From assembly GCA_029821635.1 (NCBI GenBank), contig JALGSW010000015.1, positions 1-39,480 on the forward strand: a DNA stretch of 39,480 bases, in the 5' to 3' direction. Every line of letters begins with the position of its first letter. Positions within the stretch are counted from its first letter, which is position 1. The notes below the pieces were generated by a model. The model was not told the DNA's origin. It did no database searches and saw only the letters and a list, made by a program, of their open reading frames with translations. Below are positions 24,468 through 32,989 of the stretch, one piece after another. Both the position numbers and the translations under genes were made by a program. This stretch comes from Candidatus Zipacnadia bacterium. Its GTDB lineage: Bacteria; Armatimonadota; Zipacnadia; Zipacnadales; UBA5352.

Positions 24468-25475
24468 TCACAGCATCCCGCCCGGACACTCCCGCTGGCA
24501 GGCTGCGATTGCCGCGTCCATGTTCGCCTCGGGCGTGCCGCGGCCCGGGTAGAGCTGCACGCGATGGCAGCCGCTCGCCGCGAATTCCGCGATGCGCGCG
24601 TCGATCTGCGTGGGCGTAAACTCCAGCATCTCCTGGGGCGTGAGCTGCGTCCAGAACGCGCGCCCCATGATCTCGTGCATCTCCTCCAGCGTGAGCAGCT
24701 CGCAGCCCGCGCCGTGGAAGTCCGTGATCCCCAGCTCCTCCCGCGCGATGCGCAGGTGCGGCGCGCGCAAGAGCTCCGAGTGCATGAAGCGCTGCTCGTG
24801 GCCCGCGTAGAGCCGCTCGTAGCACGGCAGCACGAACTCGCGGTACATCGCGGGCGACATCAGCCCCGAGTAGTCGTCCCCCGAGTAGCCGAAGCCCGCG
24901 AACTCATGCCCAACCAACTCCGCGCCGAAGCGCCCGAGTGTCTCCTGCGCCTCGACCATCAGCTCCAACAGGCGCCGAGCGGCGTCCGGGGCCTCCAGCA
25001 GCCACCCGAGCACCGCGCCATCGGTGATCTCACACGCGATCGTGACTACATTGCCGCCCGCGGCGCCGAAGCCGACCTCGTAGCCGCGCTCGCGGTAATA
25101 CTCCCAGTACTTGTAGCGCGTGGCCATCAGCCCCTCCTCGCGCGGATCGCCGATCCGTAGGCTCTCCACCTCCGAGGGGTCGGCGACGACAGGGCGCTTC
25201 GAGTCGATGTAGGGCAGCTCATCGGCGCCCTCGGGCCACACGACGTGCATCCCGAGGTAGGATGCGAAGGTGCACGATGGGGTGTCCACCATCGGCCGCA
25301 TCCACCGCCCGACGCCCCAACGCCGCTCGGCGTACTCCTTCGCGGCAAGCTGCGCCTCCAGCATCACCGCGGGCGAGCCGTAGTAGTCGGCATAGGTCAC
25401 ACCCGCGTATTCGGTGTATGTGACGTTGCAGAACGCGATGTTCCACCGCGTCTCCTCCGGCTTTCCTGGCTCCAT
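24468..25475 (-). CDS. Uroporphyrinogen decarboxylase-fold protein (methyltransferase-like)
   Basis: A 335-residue protein of the UROD/MtaA superfamily, shown by DDYSGLMSPAMYREFVLP (200 onward), which is the family core motif, and by the barrel layout ending in a C-terminal amphipathic helix. Corrinoid methyltransferases of the family usually carry a zinc motif HxC after the core; here the position reads MHSELL (H232-S-E234), so the Cys is absent. The true heme-pathway UROD N-terminal Arg motif is also absent. It is therefore a divergent member with unknown methyl or carboxyl substrate. The ATG at 25475 has GGGAG six bases upstream. Its closeness to the RidA-like gene (129 bases) with a hairpin between suggests separate transcription. 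Confidence 0.8.
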   Translation of the reverse strand: MEPGKPEETRWNIAFCNVTYTEYAGVTYADYYGSPAVMLEAQLAAKEYAERRWGVGRWMRPMVDTPSCTFASYLGMHVVWPEGADELPYIDSKRPVVADPSEVESLRIGDPREEGLMATRYKYWEYYRERGYEVGFGAAGGNVVTIACEITDGAVLGWLLEAPDAARRLLELMVEAQETLGRFGAELVGHEFAGFGYSGDDYSGLMSPAMYREFVLPCYERLYAGHEQRFMHSELLRAPHLRIAREELGITDFHGAGCELLTLEEMHEIMGRAFWTQLTPQEMLEFTPTQIDARIAEFAASGCHRVQLYPGRGTPEANMDAAIAACQRECPGGML

Positions 25476-25551
25476 GCTGGGCTCCCATGCGGTGACGGTG
25501 CGCGGCCCCGAACGGTTCGCCGCTCGGAAGCGCGCACCTGCCCACAATGAA

Positions 25552-25580
25552 CGAGGCCGCCCGGATCCCGGGCGGCCTCG
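25552..25580 (-). terminator. Strong hairpin after the RidA-like gene
   Basis: CGAGGCCGCCCGG (25552-25564), loop ATC, CCGGGCGGCCTCG (25568-25580) form a perfect 13-bp stem. On the minus strand it is followed by TTCATTGTG, a weak T-rich tail, as expected for an intrinsic terminator of the gene ending at 25605. It separates that gene from the UROD-like gene. Confidence 0.6.
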
Positions 25581-25604
25581 ATGACTGCAGCGACCGCGTA
25601 CGGA

Positions 25605-26693
25605 CTACCGCACCTGCACCGCATCGACTTCCAACTCGAAGAGCAGATCATCGCGGCAGATCGTGTTGTGCGCGACCACGACGGGCAGCTCCGGCAATCC
25701 GGCGGCCACGCGGTGCTGTTCGAAGACCCCCGCGTCCTCAGGGAAGCGCACGTAGGCCGTCGCCCGGGTGACATCCTCCCAGCCCATCGCGTGCGCGTCG
25801 AGGATCGCCTCGATCACGTCGCAGGTCAGGGCGGTCTGCGCGAGCACATCGCCGATGTGAGCCGTCTCGCCATTGGGAGCGATGCCGGCGGTGCCCGAGA
25901 CGAAGACGCGTCGCAGGTCGGGCATGTCTATCTCAACCGCGCGGCTGAACGAGCTGCCGTACTGCAGCGCCGGGCACTGCAGCGGTGAGGGCAGCGCTTC
26001 GACCTTCACGCGCGGATCGTGCGCCTCGATCGCGTACGCGCCGACCATCATCGCCGCGCCCCAGGGGTTCGCGCCGCCGATGCCGGTGCTCGCGGGCACC
26101 ATGCGGTCGAAGACCCCGCGCTCGGTGAAGAAAGCGGTGCGCACCCCGTTGAACTCACCGTACCAGTCGAGAATGTCGTCGAGGAACAGCCACGTGCGCG
26201 CCACGTTGCTGAAGTCCATCCCGACGGTGTCAAGCGCGCGCTCGATCGCCTCGAAGGTCACCCGCGCCTGCAGCTCGCGCGGAGCCGAAGTGTCCTCGGT
26301 GCGGATGCCCGCGAGCAGGCACTCTGACGCGTGCGGGCCGTGGATGACCGTCCCGACTGTCCGCCCGTCAAGCACCACGGGCTCCAGCTCCGCCCCGCCG
26401 ACGGCCCGCAGGTGCAGGCCCCCCAGGCCACCGAGGCCCTCAGTCACCGAGTCGCTGAGCACCCAGGTGAGCGGCCCGGTGTAGCCGTCGCGGTCGGAGT
26501 GCGATGTGCGCGGATCGAAGTACTCAGCGCCGATGACGCTTGCGCCGGAGGTGCTGTGCAGCTCCTCGATCGCCGCCCCAATGTCCCCGTCGGGGGCGAG
26601 CCGGCGCGTCACGTACACCTCGCGCATCCCCTCGCGCCGGACTTCGCGAAGTTGCATGGTGCGGTCGGACTGTGGTGCGGCGGTCCCTGTCAT
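25605..26693 (-). CDS. Tandem RidA-like protein (chorismatase-like architecture)
   Basis: A 362-residue protein. The C-terminal 130 residues are a RidA/YjgF/UK114 domain: RRVFVSGTAGIAPNG, then DVTRATAYVRFPED, then AHNTICRDDLLFELEVDAV. The N-terminal half contains a second, more divergent RidA-type unit with VARTWLFLDDILDWY and a PASTGIGGANPWG segment. Two RidA-type folds in one chain of this length resemble the chorismatase group (FkbO/Hyg5/XanB2-type), which cleaves chorismate; the catalytic residues were not verified. An alternative is an enamine/imine deaminase. The ATG at 26693 has GAGGAG upstream. It starts 34 bases after the PPC-domain gene ends. Confidence 0.65.
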   Translation of the reverse strand: MTGTAAPQSDRTMQLREVRREGMREVYVTRRLAPDGDIGAAIEELHSTSGASVIGAEYFDPRTSHSDRDGYTGPLTWVLSDSVTEGLGGLGGLHLRAVGGAELEPVVLDGRTVGTVIHGPHASECLLAGIRTEDTSAPRELQARVTFEAIERALDTVGMDFSNVARTWLFLDDILDWYGEFNGVRTAFFTERGVFDRMVPASTGIGGANPWGAAMMVGAYAIEAHDPRVKVEALPSPLQCPALQYGSSFSRAVEIDMPDLRRVFVSGTAGIAPNGETAHIGDVLAQTALTCDVIEAILDAHAMGWEDVTRATAYVRFPEDAGVFEQHRVAAGLPELPVVVAHNTICRDDLLFELEVDAVQVR

Positions 26694-26727
26694 GCCCCGC
26701 TCCTCATGTTGCGGTGAATTGGTGCAC

Positions 26728-29067
26728 TCACTTTGCCACTATCTCGAACGGAATCGCCCGCATTGAGCCGCAGGGCGTCTTCCACTTCCGCATCTGGCCA
26801 TCGTTGTTCTTCCGCTCGAACTCGACCTCGACGTCAACGATCAGGTTGTCGGCGTAGCCCGCCAGCAGCACGCTGTCACTCGCCTCGATGATGGCCGTCA
26901 GGCCACCCTCGTCCGCCGTGACCTTCTGCAGCGAGATGCCGTTGGGCGGCTCGTTCAGCGCCAGCCTGGGCGTCGCGCCCTCGGGCATTTTGCCCACGAC
27001 GATCACCGGCAGCTCGACCGTCCCCCCGCGCGGGATCAGCAGCGGCAGCTCACAGGCCACCTCGAAGCTCGGGATATAGCGCCTGCCCGGATCGACCTTC
27101 GTGATCATCTCCTGCATTGGCACCAGGTGCCGCCACAGGAACGCCTGCATCTGGTTGTCCGCGGGCGTGACGTCGTGCTCGACCAGCTCGTCGCCGATCT
27201 GCGCCTCCCCCACGAAGTAGAGCGCGAGCGGCTCCACACCGGCGTCCTTCGGGACGCTGAGGGTCATGCGCGTGGACTGCCGGCCCGCCGGGATCTGTCC
27301 GCCCTCCAGCGTGAAGCCCGGCGGCGGGTCGAGCAGCCTCACATCGATCGGCCCGTCGAAGCCGTCGCGGCGCAGCGCGTAGACCGACACGGCCGCGGAT
27401 CGCCCAGCGTGCACCACAAAGCTCGCAGGGGTCATCTTCAGCTCGAAGTCGGGCCGCGGTGGCGAAAGGTGCAGGCGGTAGCCCCACTCCTCGCCGCCCT
27501 GCCCCTGCGTGTCGGCGATCTCGAAGTAGTAGCCGCCGTCCTCGGGCAGTTGAGTGCGCATGTAGGAGTCCGCGTAGTGGGTCAGCAGTCCCGGCCCGGT
27601 ATGCAGGTGCCCCTCCTTGTTCATGTGATCGTCATTCCACGCGACGACCTTACCGCTCGCGTCGCACAGCCGCACGACCGAGTCGATTGGTGAGCGCAGG
27701 CGACGGCCGTAGACCTCGGCGACGACCTCCTCGCCCGCCTCGCCCTGGAAGCTGAAGCAGTCCACGTCGCCGGGGCGGTCGATCCGCCCGTTGACGATCA
27801 GCGGCAACACGATCATCTGCGAGTCCTCGAGGCTGTCGTTCGGCTCAGAGTCCATCAGCTCGGGCAGCGCGTCCACCGCATAGAGCACGCGGTTGCACAG
27901 CCCGGCGTCGCAGGTCCACTGCGATTCGCGGATGCTGGTTGGCATCCCTTCGGTTCCGAGCTTCACCTCATCGCGCGGCAGGTGCCACCCACCCACCTGC
28001 ACCGTGGTGGTGTCCTGCCAGTTCCCGCCCAGCGGGTAGATCCAGCGGATGAACGGTTCCTCGCCGATCGAGACGCGGTAGACGAAGTCCTGTCGCCCGC
28101 GGTAGATGGCGTCGCGCACCTCCAGCTCATACTCACCGCTTGCCGGGATCTCGTAGTAGAGCACCGGATCGGGACTGAAAAGGTACTCATCGGCGAACGC
28201 AAGCTCCTCGCCATCGGCGCCGAAGAGCGCGACGGTCGCCTGGAACCAGCCGGGGACGGCGTCGGCGAGATAGGGCACGAGGTGCCGCGCCTCCACCTGC
28301 ACGACCAACTGCTGCCCCTGCTGTGCGATGAAGCGGAAGCGGTCCACGTCGCCGGGCATGATCTGCCCGTTCACGAGCACCGGCAGCTCCAGCGGCTCGG
28401 GCTTGTCGCGCATCGCATCGATCCGCGGGTTCCTCGGCGGGCCGGGATCGTTCGGCTCGACTTCGCGCGCCTCGGGCAGCAGCCCGACCTGGAAGATCAT
28501 CGGGCTCGTGATCCCGGAGCGCGTGACCAGACGCACCTCGCGGTCGCCGGGGAGAGCATCGGCGTCGATCGTGATCTTGAGCGCCACCGTCTCGCCGAGC
28601 TGAGTGTTCGGCTGTTCCTTCGGGTTGTACAAACCGTTGATAAGGTCGGTCAGTTCCACGAGTCCCATCTCATCGAGGCCGCGGCACATCGGGTGCTCGG
28701 GCAGCTCGTCGAGCTTCCCGCGCTCCTCAGCGAGCTTCGCGGGATCGGGCGCCTCCCCCCGTCCGGCCTTCGCGGCAAGTTCCTGTGTGCGGAACTTGAC
28801 GAGCAAGCGCAGGTGCCTCGTCAGGATGCCGCGATTGTTGCCGGCCATCGGCCCCGCCCACTCGATGACCTCGGCGCTGACCCCCTCGCCCGTGATAAGC
28901 ACCGCCTCGGGCGAGCGCAGTCGCTGCCCGCCCGCGATGATCTCGCAGGTCGTGCCCTGCTGGCCGCCGGCCGGGTAGAGGTAGCCGATCTGTGCCCCGC
29001 TCTGCCCCCATGCCGCCGCCGCGCACAGGCCCACCACGATAATGGTGCTCAGCCTCGCTGTCCTCAC
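26728..29067 (-). CDS. Secreted PPC-domain protein, planctomycete type
   Basis: About 779 residues with a signal peptide (MRTARLSTIIVVGLCAAAA, cleavage after AWG). The mature protein begins AQIGYLYPAGGQQGTTCEI, an IPT/TIG-like opening. It contains two pre-peptidase C-terminal (PPC) domains, recognised by the paired openings VNGQIMPGDVDRFRF and VNGRIDRPGDVDCFSF and the closings YELEVRD and YYFEIAD. No protease catalytic domain is present. The GTG at 29067 is the start, with AAGGAG eight bases upstream. Sixteen bases separate it from the DUF1501 gene. The set DUF1549/DUF1553, DUF1501, PPC is a recurrent operon type in Planctomycetota. The biochemical function is unknown. Confidence 0.8.
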   Translation of the reverse strand: MRTARLSTIIVVGLCAAAAWGQSGAQIGYLYPAGGQQGTTCEIIAGGQRLRSPEAVLITGEGVSAEVIEWAGPMAGNNRGILTRHLRLLVKFRTQELAAKAGRGEAPDPAKLAEERGKLDELPEHPMCRGLDEMGLVELTDLINGLYNPKEQPNTQLGETVALKITIDADALPGDREVRLVTRSGITSPMIFQVGLLPEAREVEPNDPGPPRNPRIDAMRDKPEPLELPVLVNGQIMPGDVDRFRFIAQQGQQLVVQVEARHLVPYLADAVPGWFQATVALFGADGEELAFADEYLFSPDPVLYYEIPASGEYELEVRDAIYRGRQDFVYRVSIGEEPFIRWIYPLGGNWQDTTTVQVGGWHLPRDEVKLGTEGMPTSIRESQWTCDAGLCNRVLYAVDALPELMDSEPNDSLEDSQMIVLPLIVNGRIDRPGDVDCFSFQGEAGEEVVAEVYGRRLRSPIDSVVRLCDASGKVVAWNDDHMNKEGHLHTGPGLLTHYADSYMRTQLPEDGGYYFEIADTQGQGGEEWGYRLHLSPPRPDFELKMTPASFVVHAGRSAAVSVYALRRDGFDGPIDVRLLDPPPGFTLEGGQIPAGRQSTRMTLSVPKDAGVEPLALYFVGEAQIGDELVEHDVTPADNQMQAFLWRHLVPMQEMITKVDPGRRYIPSFEVACELPLLIPRGGTVELPVIVVGKMPEGATPRLALNEPPNGISLQKVTADEGGLTAIIEASDSVLLAGYADNLIVDVEVEFERKNNDGQMRKWKTPCGSMRAIPFEIVAK

Positions 29068-29083
29068 CGCCGCGCTCCTTCGC

Positions 29084-30451
29084 TCACATGATCTCCCGTA
29101 GACGCCCGCCCGACTTGACGCTCGTGTCATCGAACGGCAGCACCTGCACGTCCAACCCACGCTCGTTCGGCAACTGGCCCTCCGGATCGATCCCCATCAG
29201 CTCGTAGACACTCCCGATCAGGTCCAGCGGGTAGACGGGCCGCTCCACCACCTGTTCGGCCTTCGCGTCCGAGGCGCCGACGACCGCGCCGCCCCTGAAG
29301 CCTCCGCCCGCCAGCACGGCTGAGAAGCACGCGCCGTAGTGGTTGCGGCCACCGTTCCACGGCGGGTCCCACATGATCCGCGGGCTGCGCCCGAACTCCC
29401 CGCTCCACCAGACGATCGTCTCGTCGAGCAGGCCCCGGTCGGAGAGGTCCGTCAGCAGCGTCGCGAAGCCCTGATCCATCTCCGGGAGCTTGCGCTGCAT
29501 GATCTGGAAGTGCTGCTTGTGCGTGTCCCAGCCACCATAGTTGATGGTGATGTAGGGCACGCCCGCCTCCACCAGCCGCCGCGCCATCAAGCACGACTGG
29601 CCGAAGGTATTCTTCCCGTACGCCTCGCGCAGCTCGTCGGCCTCGTTGCTCAGGTCGAAGAGGTTGCCCGCCTCGCCCAGGATGAGGTCATAAGCACTCT
29701 CACGCGCCTCGTCAAGCGCCTCGAGGTGCGGGTTCTCCGGCGCCGCCGCGCCGAAGCTGTCGAGCGACGCGAGCAGGTCGCGGCGGGAGTTCTGCCGCGC
29801 ATCGGTGATCCCGGGCGCGACGATCCCCTCGACCTCGAAGCGCGAACGCGCCGGATTGCCGCCCGTCGCGAACGGCTTGTACTCCTGCCCCAGGAAGCCC
29901 GCTTCGGAGAAGCGCCCCTGCGGCTTCGTCAGCACGATGTAGGGCGCCACGATCCCGTCGTAGCCCTGGTCGTAGCCTCGGAAGACCGACACGACCGCGC
30001 CGGCGCAGGGATAGACGAGCCTGCCCGGCCAGCGCCCCGTCTGCGTGACGTAGGAGGCGGTCTCGTGCCCGTTCTCACCGTGGGTCATGCTGCGGATGAT
30101 CGAGTACTTGTCCGCCTGCTGGGCCAGCAGCGGGAGCCCCGCGTTCACCTGAATGCCATCCACGTTCGTCGGAATGGATGCGGCGAGCGCACCAGTGTAG
30201 TCATAGCCCGCGTCGGGCTTCGGGTCGAATGTGTCATTCTGCGAGGGGCCGCCCCACATCCAGATCTGAATGACCGACTTCGCCTTCGCGGCTGGAGCCG
30301 CACCCACTGCACCACCCGCCGGCGCAAGCTGCGCCAGCGCACCGGTCGCACTCAGCCCACCCAGCCCGAGCGTGATCCCGGCCGTGCCCAGCAGACCGAG
30401 CCTTATGGCCTCGCGGCGACTCATTCCGCCCTGCATCTCGTGCCCGCTCAT
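29084..30451 (-). CDS. DUF1501 family protein with Tat signal
   Basis: About 455 residues. The N-terminus has a twin-arginine motif SRREAIRLGLLG followed by a hydrophobic stretch and an ALA-Q cleavage region, so it is exported folded by Tat. The rest matches DUF1501 (alkaline-phosphatase-superfamily fold): MWGGPSQNDTFDPKP, SMTHGENGHETASYVTQTG, NYGGWDTHKQHF and IVWWSGEFGRSPR. It occurs with the DUF1549/DUF1553 gene as in Planctomycetota. The ATG at 30451 is preferred, with GAGGG seven bases upstream, over an in-frame ATG at 30481. Its role is unknown, although the superfamily suggests a metal-dependent hydrolase. Confidence 0.88.
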   Translation of the reverse strand: MSGHEMQGGMSRREAIRLGLLGTAGITLGLGGLSATGALAQLAPAGGAVGAAPAAKAKSVIQIWMWGGPSQNDTFDPKPDAGYDYTGALAASIPTNVDGIQVNAGLPLLAQQADKYSIIRSMTHGENGHETASYVTQTGRWPGRLVYPCAGAVVSVFRGYDQGYDGIVAPYIVLTKPQGRFSEAGFLGQEYKPFATGGNPARSRFEVEGIVAPGITDARQNSRRDLLASLDSFGAAAPENPHLEALDEARESAYDLILGEAGNLFDLSNEADELREAYGKNTFGQSCLMARRLVEAGVPYITINYGGWDTHKQHFQIMQRKLPEMDQGFATLLTDLSDRGLLDETIVWWSGEFGRSPRIMWDPPWNGGRNHYGACFSAVLAGGGFRGGAVVGASDAKAEQVVERPVYPLDLIGSVYELMGIDPEGQLPNERGLDVQVLPFDDTSVKSGGRLREIM

Positions 30452-30500
30452 CGTTGAGCCCTCGCCTCTCATCGAACGCATTTGCGCTCTACAATCCGGC

Positions 30501-32072
30501 TCAGTGCCGGTAGAGGAACTCCTTGCTGTTGATCAGCGCCCACGCCATGTCCTGTGCGACCTGAAGCGGCTTGAGCTTCGCGGTCTTCGCGTAATCGCCG
30601 GCAACCAGCATCTCACCGGGCATCGGCTCGCGCGAGAGCAGTGTGAGGTACAGCAGGCGCATCGCCTCCGCCCCATCGCCCTTCGCCTGCGCGAACGCCG
30701 CCGCCAGCTTCGGGCTCTGCGAGATCCGGCGCTGCACATCCGTCGCGTTCAGGAGCTGCAGGCACTGCGTCTGCGTCGGATCGTTGCTGCGCTCGGACGC
30801 CCGCCCTGTGTCCCGCGACGGCCTGCCGAACATCTCAAGGAACTGGCTGGTTATGCTCCCGTCCGCCAGCGCGATCGTCGGGTGGTACTCCGGGATCCAC
30901 GTGAATGGCTCCGGGATCGGGCTCGAGTACGTCTCACCATCGCCGCCGAACCAGCACAGCGCGTCAATCAGCACTTCGGCGTCCAGTCGCCGCGTCATGT
31001 AGTGTGCGAACAGCGCCTCCGCCTGCGCGTCACCGCTCTGAGGGATAGACGATTGCCGCCAGGTGCGTGATTCCACGATCAGTCGCATCACGTGCTGCAG
31101 GTCCCAGTCGCTCGCGACCAATTCGCGCTCCAAGTACGCGAGAAGCTCGGGGTTCACAGGCGGGTTGTCGTCACGAATGTCGTCCGGCTCGTCGATGATC
31201 CCCCGGCCCATCAGCCAGTACCAGGCGCGGTTGACCGCCGCGCGTGCGAACCACGGGTTGTCCGGGCGGATGAGCCAGTCGGCGAAGACCTCGCGCGGGT
31301 CCTGATCGGGCGTGATCTCGACGGTGGTGCCATCGGGGAAGGTTGCAGTGAACGTTTCGCAGGGGGCGGGATCGAGGAAGACGATCTCCTCCTTCCACTC
31401 CGCGGTACCCTTGAAGGCGACGCGGGAGAAGAAGCGGGCCAACTGATCCTGCTGCTCCTGCGGCCAGTCCTCGTAGCGCGAACCCATGAAGGTCAGCGCC
31501 ACGACGGCGGCGATCGAGGACGGCGCGTGGCCCTGCATGGCGCGGTAGAAGTTCACCGGCGCCACGCGGAAGTTGCTGCCACTGGACGTCAGCAGCGCGC
31601 GGGCAAACTCATCGTACGACATGTTCTCGCGCACCGCATCGCGGACCCAGCGGTGGTAGATCTGCACACCGTTCGGCCACAGGTTGATCGGGAACTCCGC
31701 CTTCACGCGGAGCGCGTCACACCACTTCAGCGCCCAGTAGTCCGCGAAGTGCTCGTTGCCCCACAGCGTGTCGATCAACTCGGAGCGCTTGCCGGGGACG
31801 TCGCTGCCGAGGAAGAGGTGTGTCACGTCCAGTTCGGGCATCGTGCCGGTGATGTCGATGTAGGCGCGGCGGAGAAAGACTTCATCCGAGCAGGGCAGCG
31901 CGGGTTCGATGCCACGCGCATCGAGCACTGAGCGCACGTGTCTATCAAGCTCGCCTTCAGCGGTTGGCCAGTCGGCGCGCTCCCACGGCGCCACCGGCGC
32001 CGAGGCCGCGTGCAGCGTGGCTGCTGTCACGATCATGACGATGAGCACCGACAGCACTGATCTCATCCGCAT
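30501..32072 (-). CDS. Secreted DUF1549/DUF1553 protein
   Basis: About 523 residues with a signal peptide (MRMRSVLSVLIVMIVTAA, then TLHA). The first part matches DUF1549, with LPCSDEVFLRRAYIDITGTMPE. The second part matches DUF1553, with NPWFARAAVNRAWYWLMGRGI and, near the C-terminus, INSKEFLYRH. Many relatives carry an N-terminal cytochrome-c (CxxCH) domain; no CxxCH is present here, so this is the short form. The ATG at 32072 has GAGAGG six bases upstream. The 130-base gap upstream (32073-32202) contains a small CCGAC/GTCGG hairpin and probably the promoter of the three-gene set, but no clear -35/-10 pair was found. Confidence 0.85.
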   Translation of the reverse strand: MRMRSVLSVLIVMIVTAATLHAASAPVAPWERADWPTAEGELDRHVRSVLDARGIEPALPCSDEVFLRRAYIDITGTMPELDVTHLFLGSDVPGKRSELIDTLWGNEHFADYWALKWCDALRVKAEFPINLWPNGVQIYHRWVRDAVRENMSYDEFARALLTSSGSNFRVAPVNFYRAMQGHAPSSIAAVVALTFMGSRYEDWPQEQQDQLARFFSRVAFKGTAEWKEEIVFLDPAPCETFTATFPDGTTVEITPDQDPREVFADWLIRPDNPWFARAAVNRAWYWLMGRGIIDEPDDIRDDNPPVNPELLAYLERELVASDWDLQHVMRLIVESRTWRQSSIPQSGDAQAEALFAHYMTRRLDAEVLIDALCWFGGDGETYSSPIPEPFTWIPEYHPTIALADGSITSQFLEMFGRPSRDTGRASERSNDPTQTQCLQLLNATDVQRRISQSPKLAAAFAQAKGDGAEAMRLLYLTLLSREPMPGEMLVAGDYAKTAKLKPLQVAQDMAWALINSKEFLYRH

Positions 32073-32202
32073 GGCCCGCCTCTCCGCCCCCGGAGCGAAC
32101 GCCCACACACTGACCTTAACTTGCCCGACTCTCGGTCGGATAAACGCCTGACACCCTCGATTTGTTCACGTTACTGATACATTCAGGAGTCGCGCACTTC
32201 GC

Positions 32203-32985
32203 CTATGCGCCGCCGGCGGTCACAAACTCCCGCAGGAAACGCCCGCCCTCCCCCACCACGGCGCGCATGATCGCCTCGCCGGTCTCCGCCCTCGCGACCG
32301 TCGGATCTCCGTAGATCCCGCTTTCCGACTGCTGCAGGTACCACGTGCTCCACGTCACCCGCTGCGAGCCGAGGAAGTTGTCGCCGGCGACGAAGTCCGA
32401 CGCGTAGCGCATCGGCTCGGCCACCGCCGCGGACATATCCACGACCTCCGGGCTCAGGTGCAGCACCAGCGACGTCTCCCACTCGCCTCCGTGGATCGCC
32501 CCGCCCTGCCCGGAGCGCCGCACGTCGTTGAACGCCTCGGCCGAGAGCTTCGCCGGGCTGATGATCGCGACGGCCGTGTCGAACGCATCGCACAGCTCGC
32601 GGCCGACGGTGTTCAGCAGGCCGCTGTGATGGCCGTGGCAGTCCAGCAGCGCGAGCTTCGTGAAGCCCATCTCAAGCACGGAGCCGCAGACGTCGAAGAC
32701 GTAATCCATGAAGGTCCGCGTGCGCACCACGATCGTGCCAGGCCAGCGCTTCATGAGCGCCATCGAGTAGCCGTAGCGGATCGCGTCCATCACCAGCACG
32801 GGCGTCTCCTTCGCCAGCTCCTGCGCAAGCGCCGTCGCGCAGGCCTCGGCGATGCGCGCGTCGGTGTCCACGGGCAGGTGCGGCCCATGCTCCTCGGTAG
32901 TGCCGACCGGCAGGATCAGCAGCGCCCCGCGCTCGATCTGCGCGGCAAGCATCGGTGACGACTGATCGCGGAACCTGGGTGACAT
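32203..32985 (-). CDS. Creatininase-family amidohydrolase
   Basis: A 260-residue protein of the creatininase/formamide-amidohydrolase fold. Landmarks are LILPVGTTEEHGPHLPVDTD (E31, H33, D42), the internal LLDCHGHHSG (H117, H119) and HGGEWETS (165-172), which is a family hallmark. Members bind two metal ions and open cyclic amides or formamides, for example creatinine or an F420 or riboflavin precursor intermediate; the substrate here is open. The ATG at 32985 has AAGGAG nine bases upstream, and this ribosome binding site lies inside the end of the kinase gene four bases away. That implies tight coupling with the kinase. Confidence 0.9.
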   Translation of the reverse strand: MSPRFRDQSSPMLAAQIERGALLILPVGTTEEHGPHLPVDTDARIAEACATALAQELAKETPVLVMDAIRYGYSMALMKRWPGTIVVRTRTFMDYVFDVCGSVLEMGFTKLALLDCHGHHSGLLNTVGRELCDAFDTAVAIISPAKLSAEAFNDVRRSGQGGAIHGGEWETSLVLHLSPEVVDMSAAVAEPMRYASDFVAGDNFLGSQRVTWSTWYLQQSESGIYGDPTVARAETGEAIMRAVVGEGGRFLREFVTAGGA

Positions 32986-32989
32986 CGGC

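Noticed and set aside
30501..32072. Cytochrome c heme site in the DUF1549/DUF1553 protein
   Set aside because: No CxxCH was found in the translated protein.
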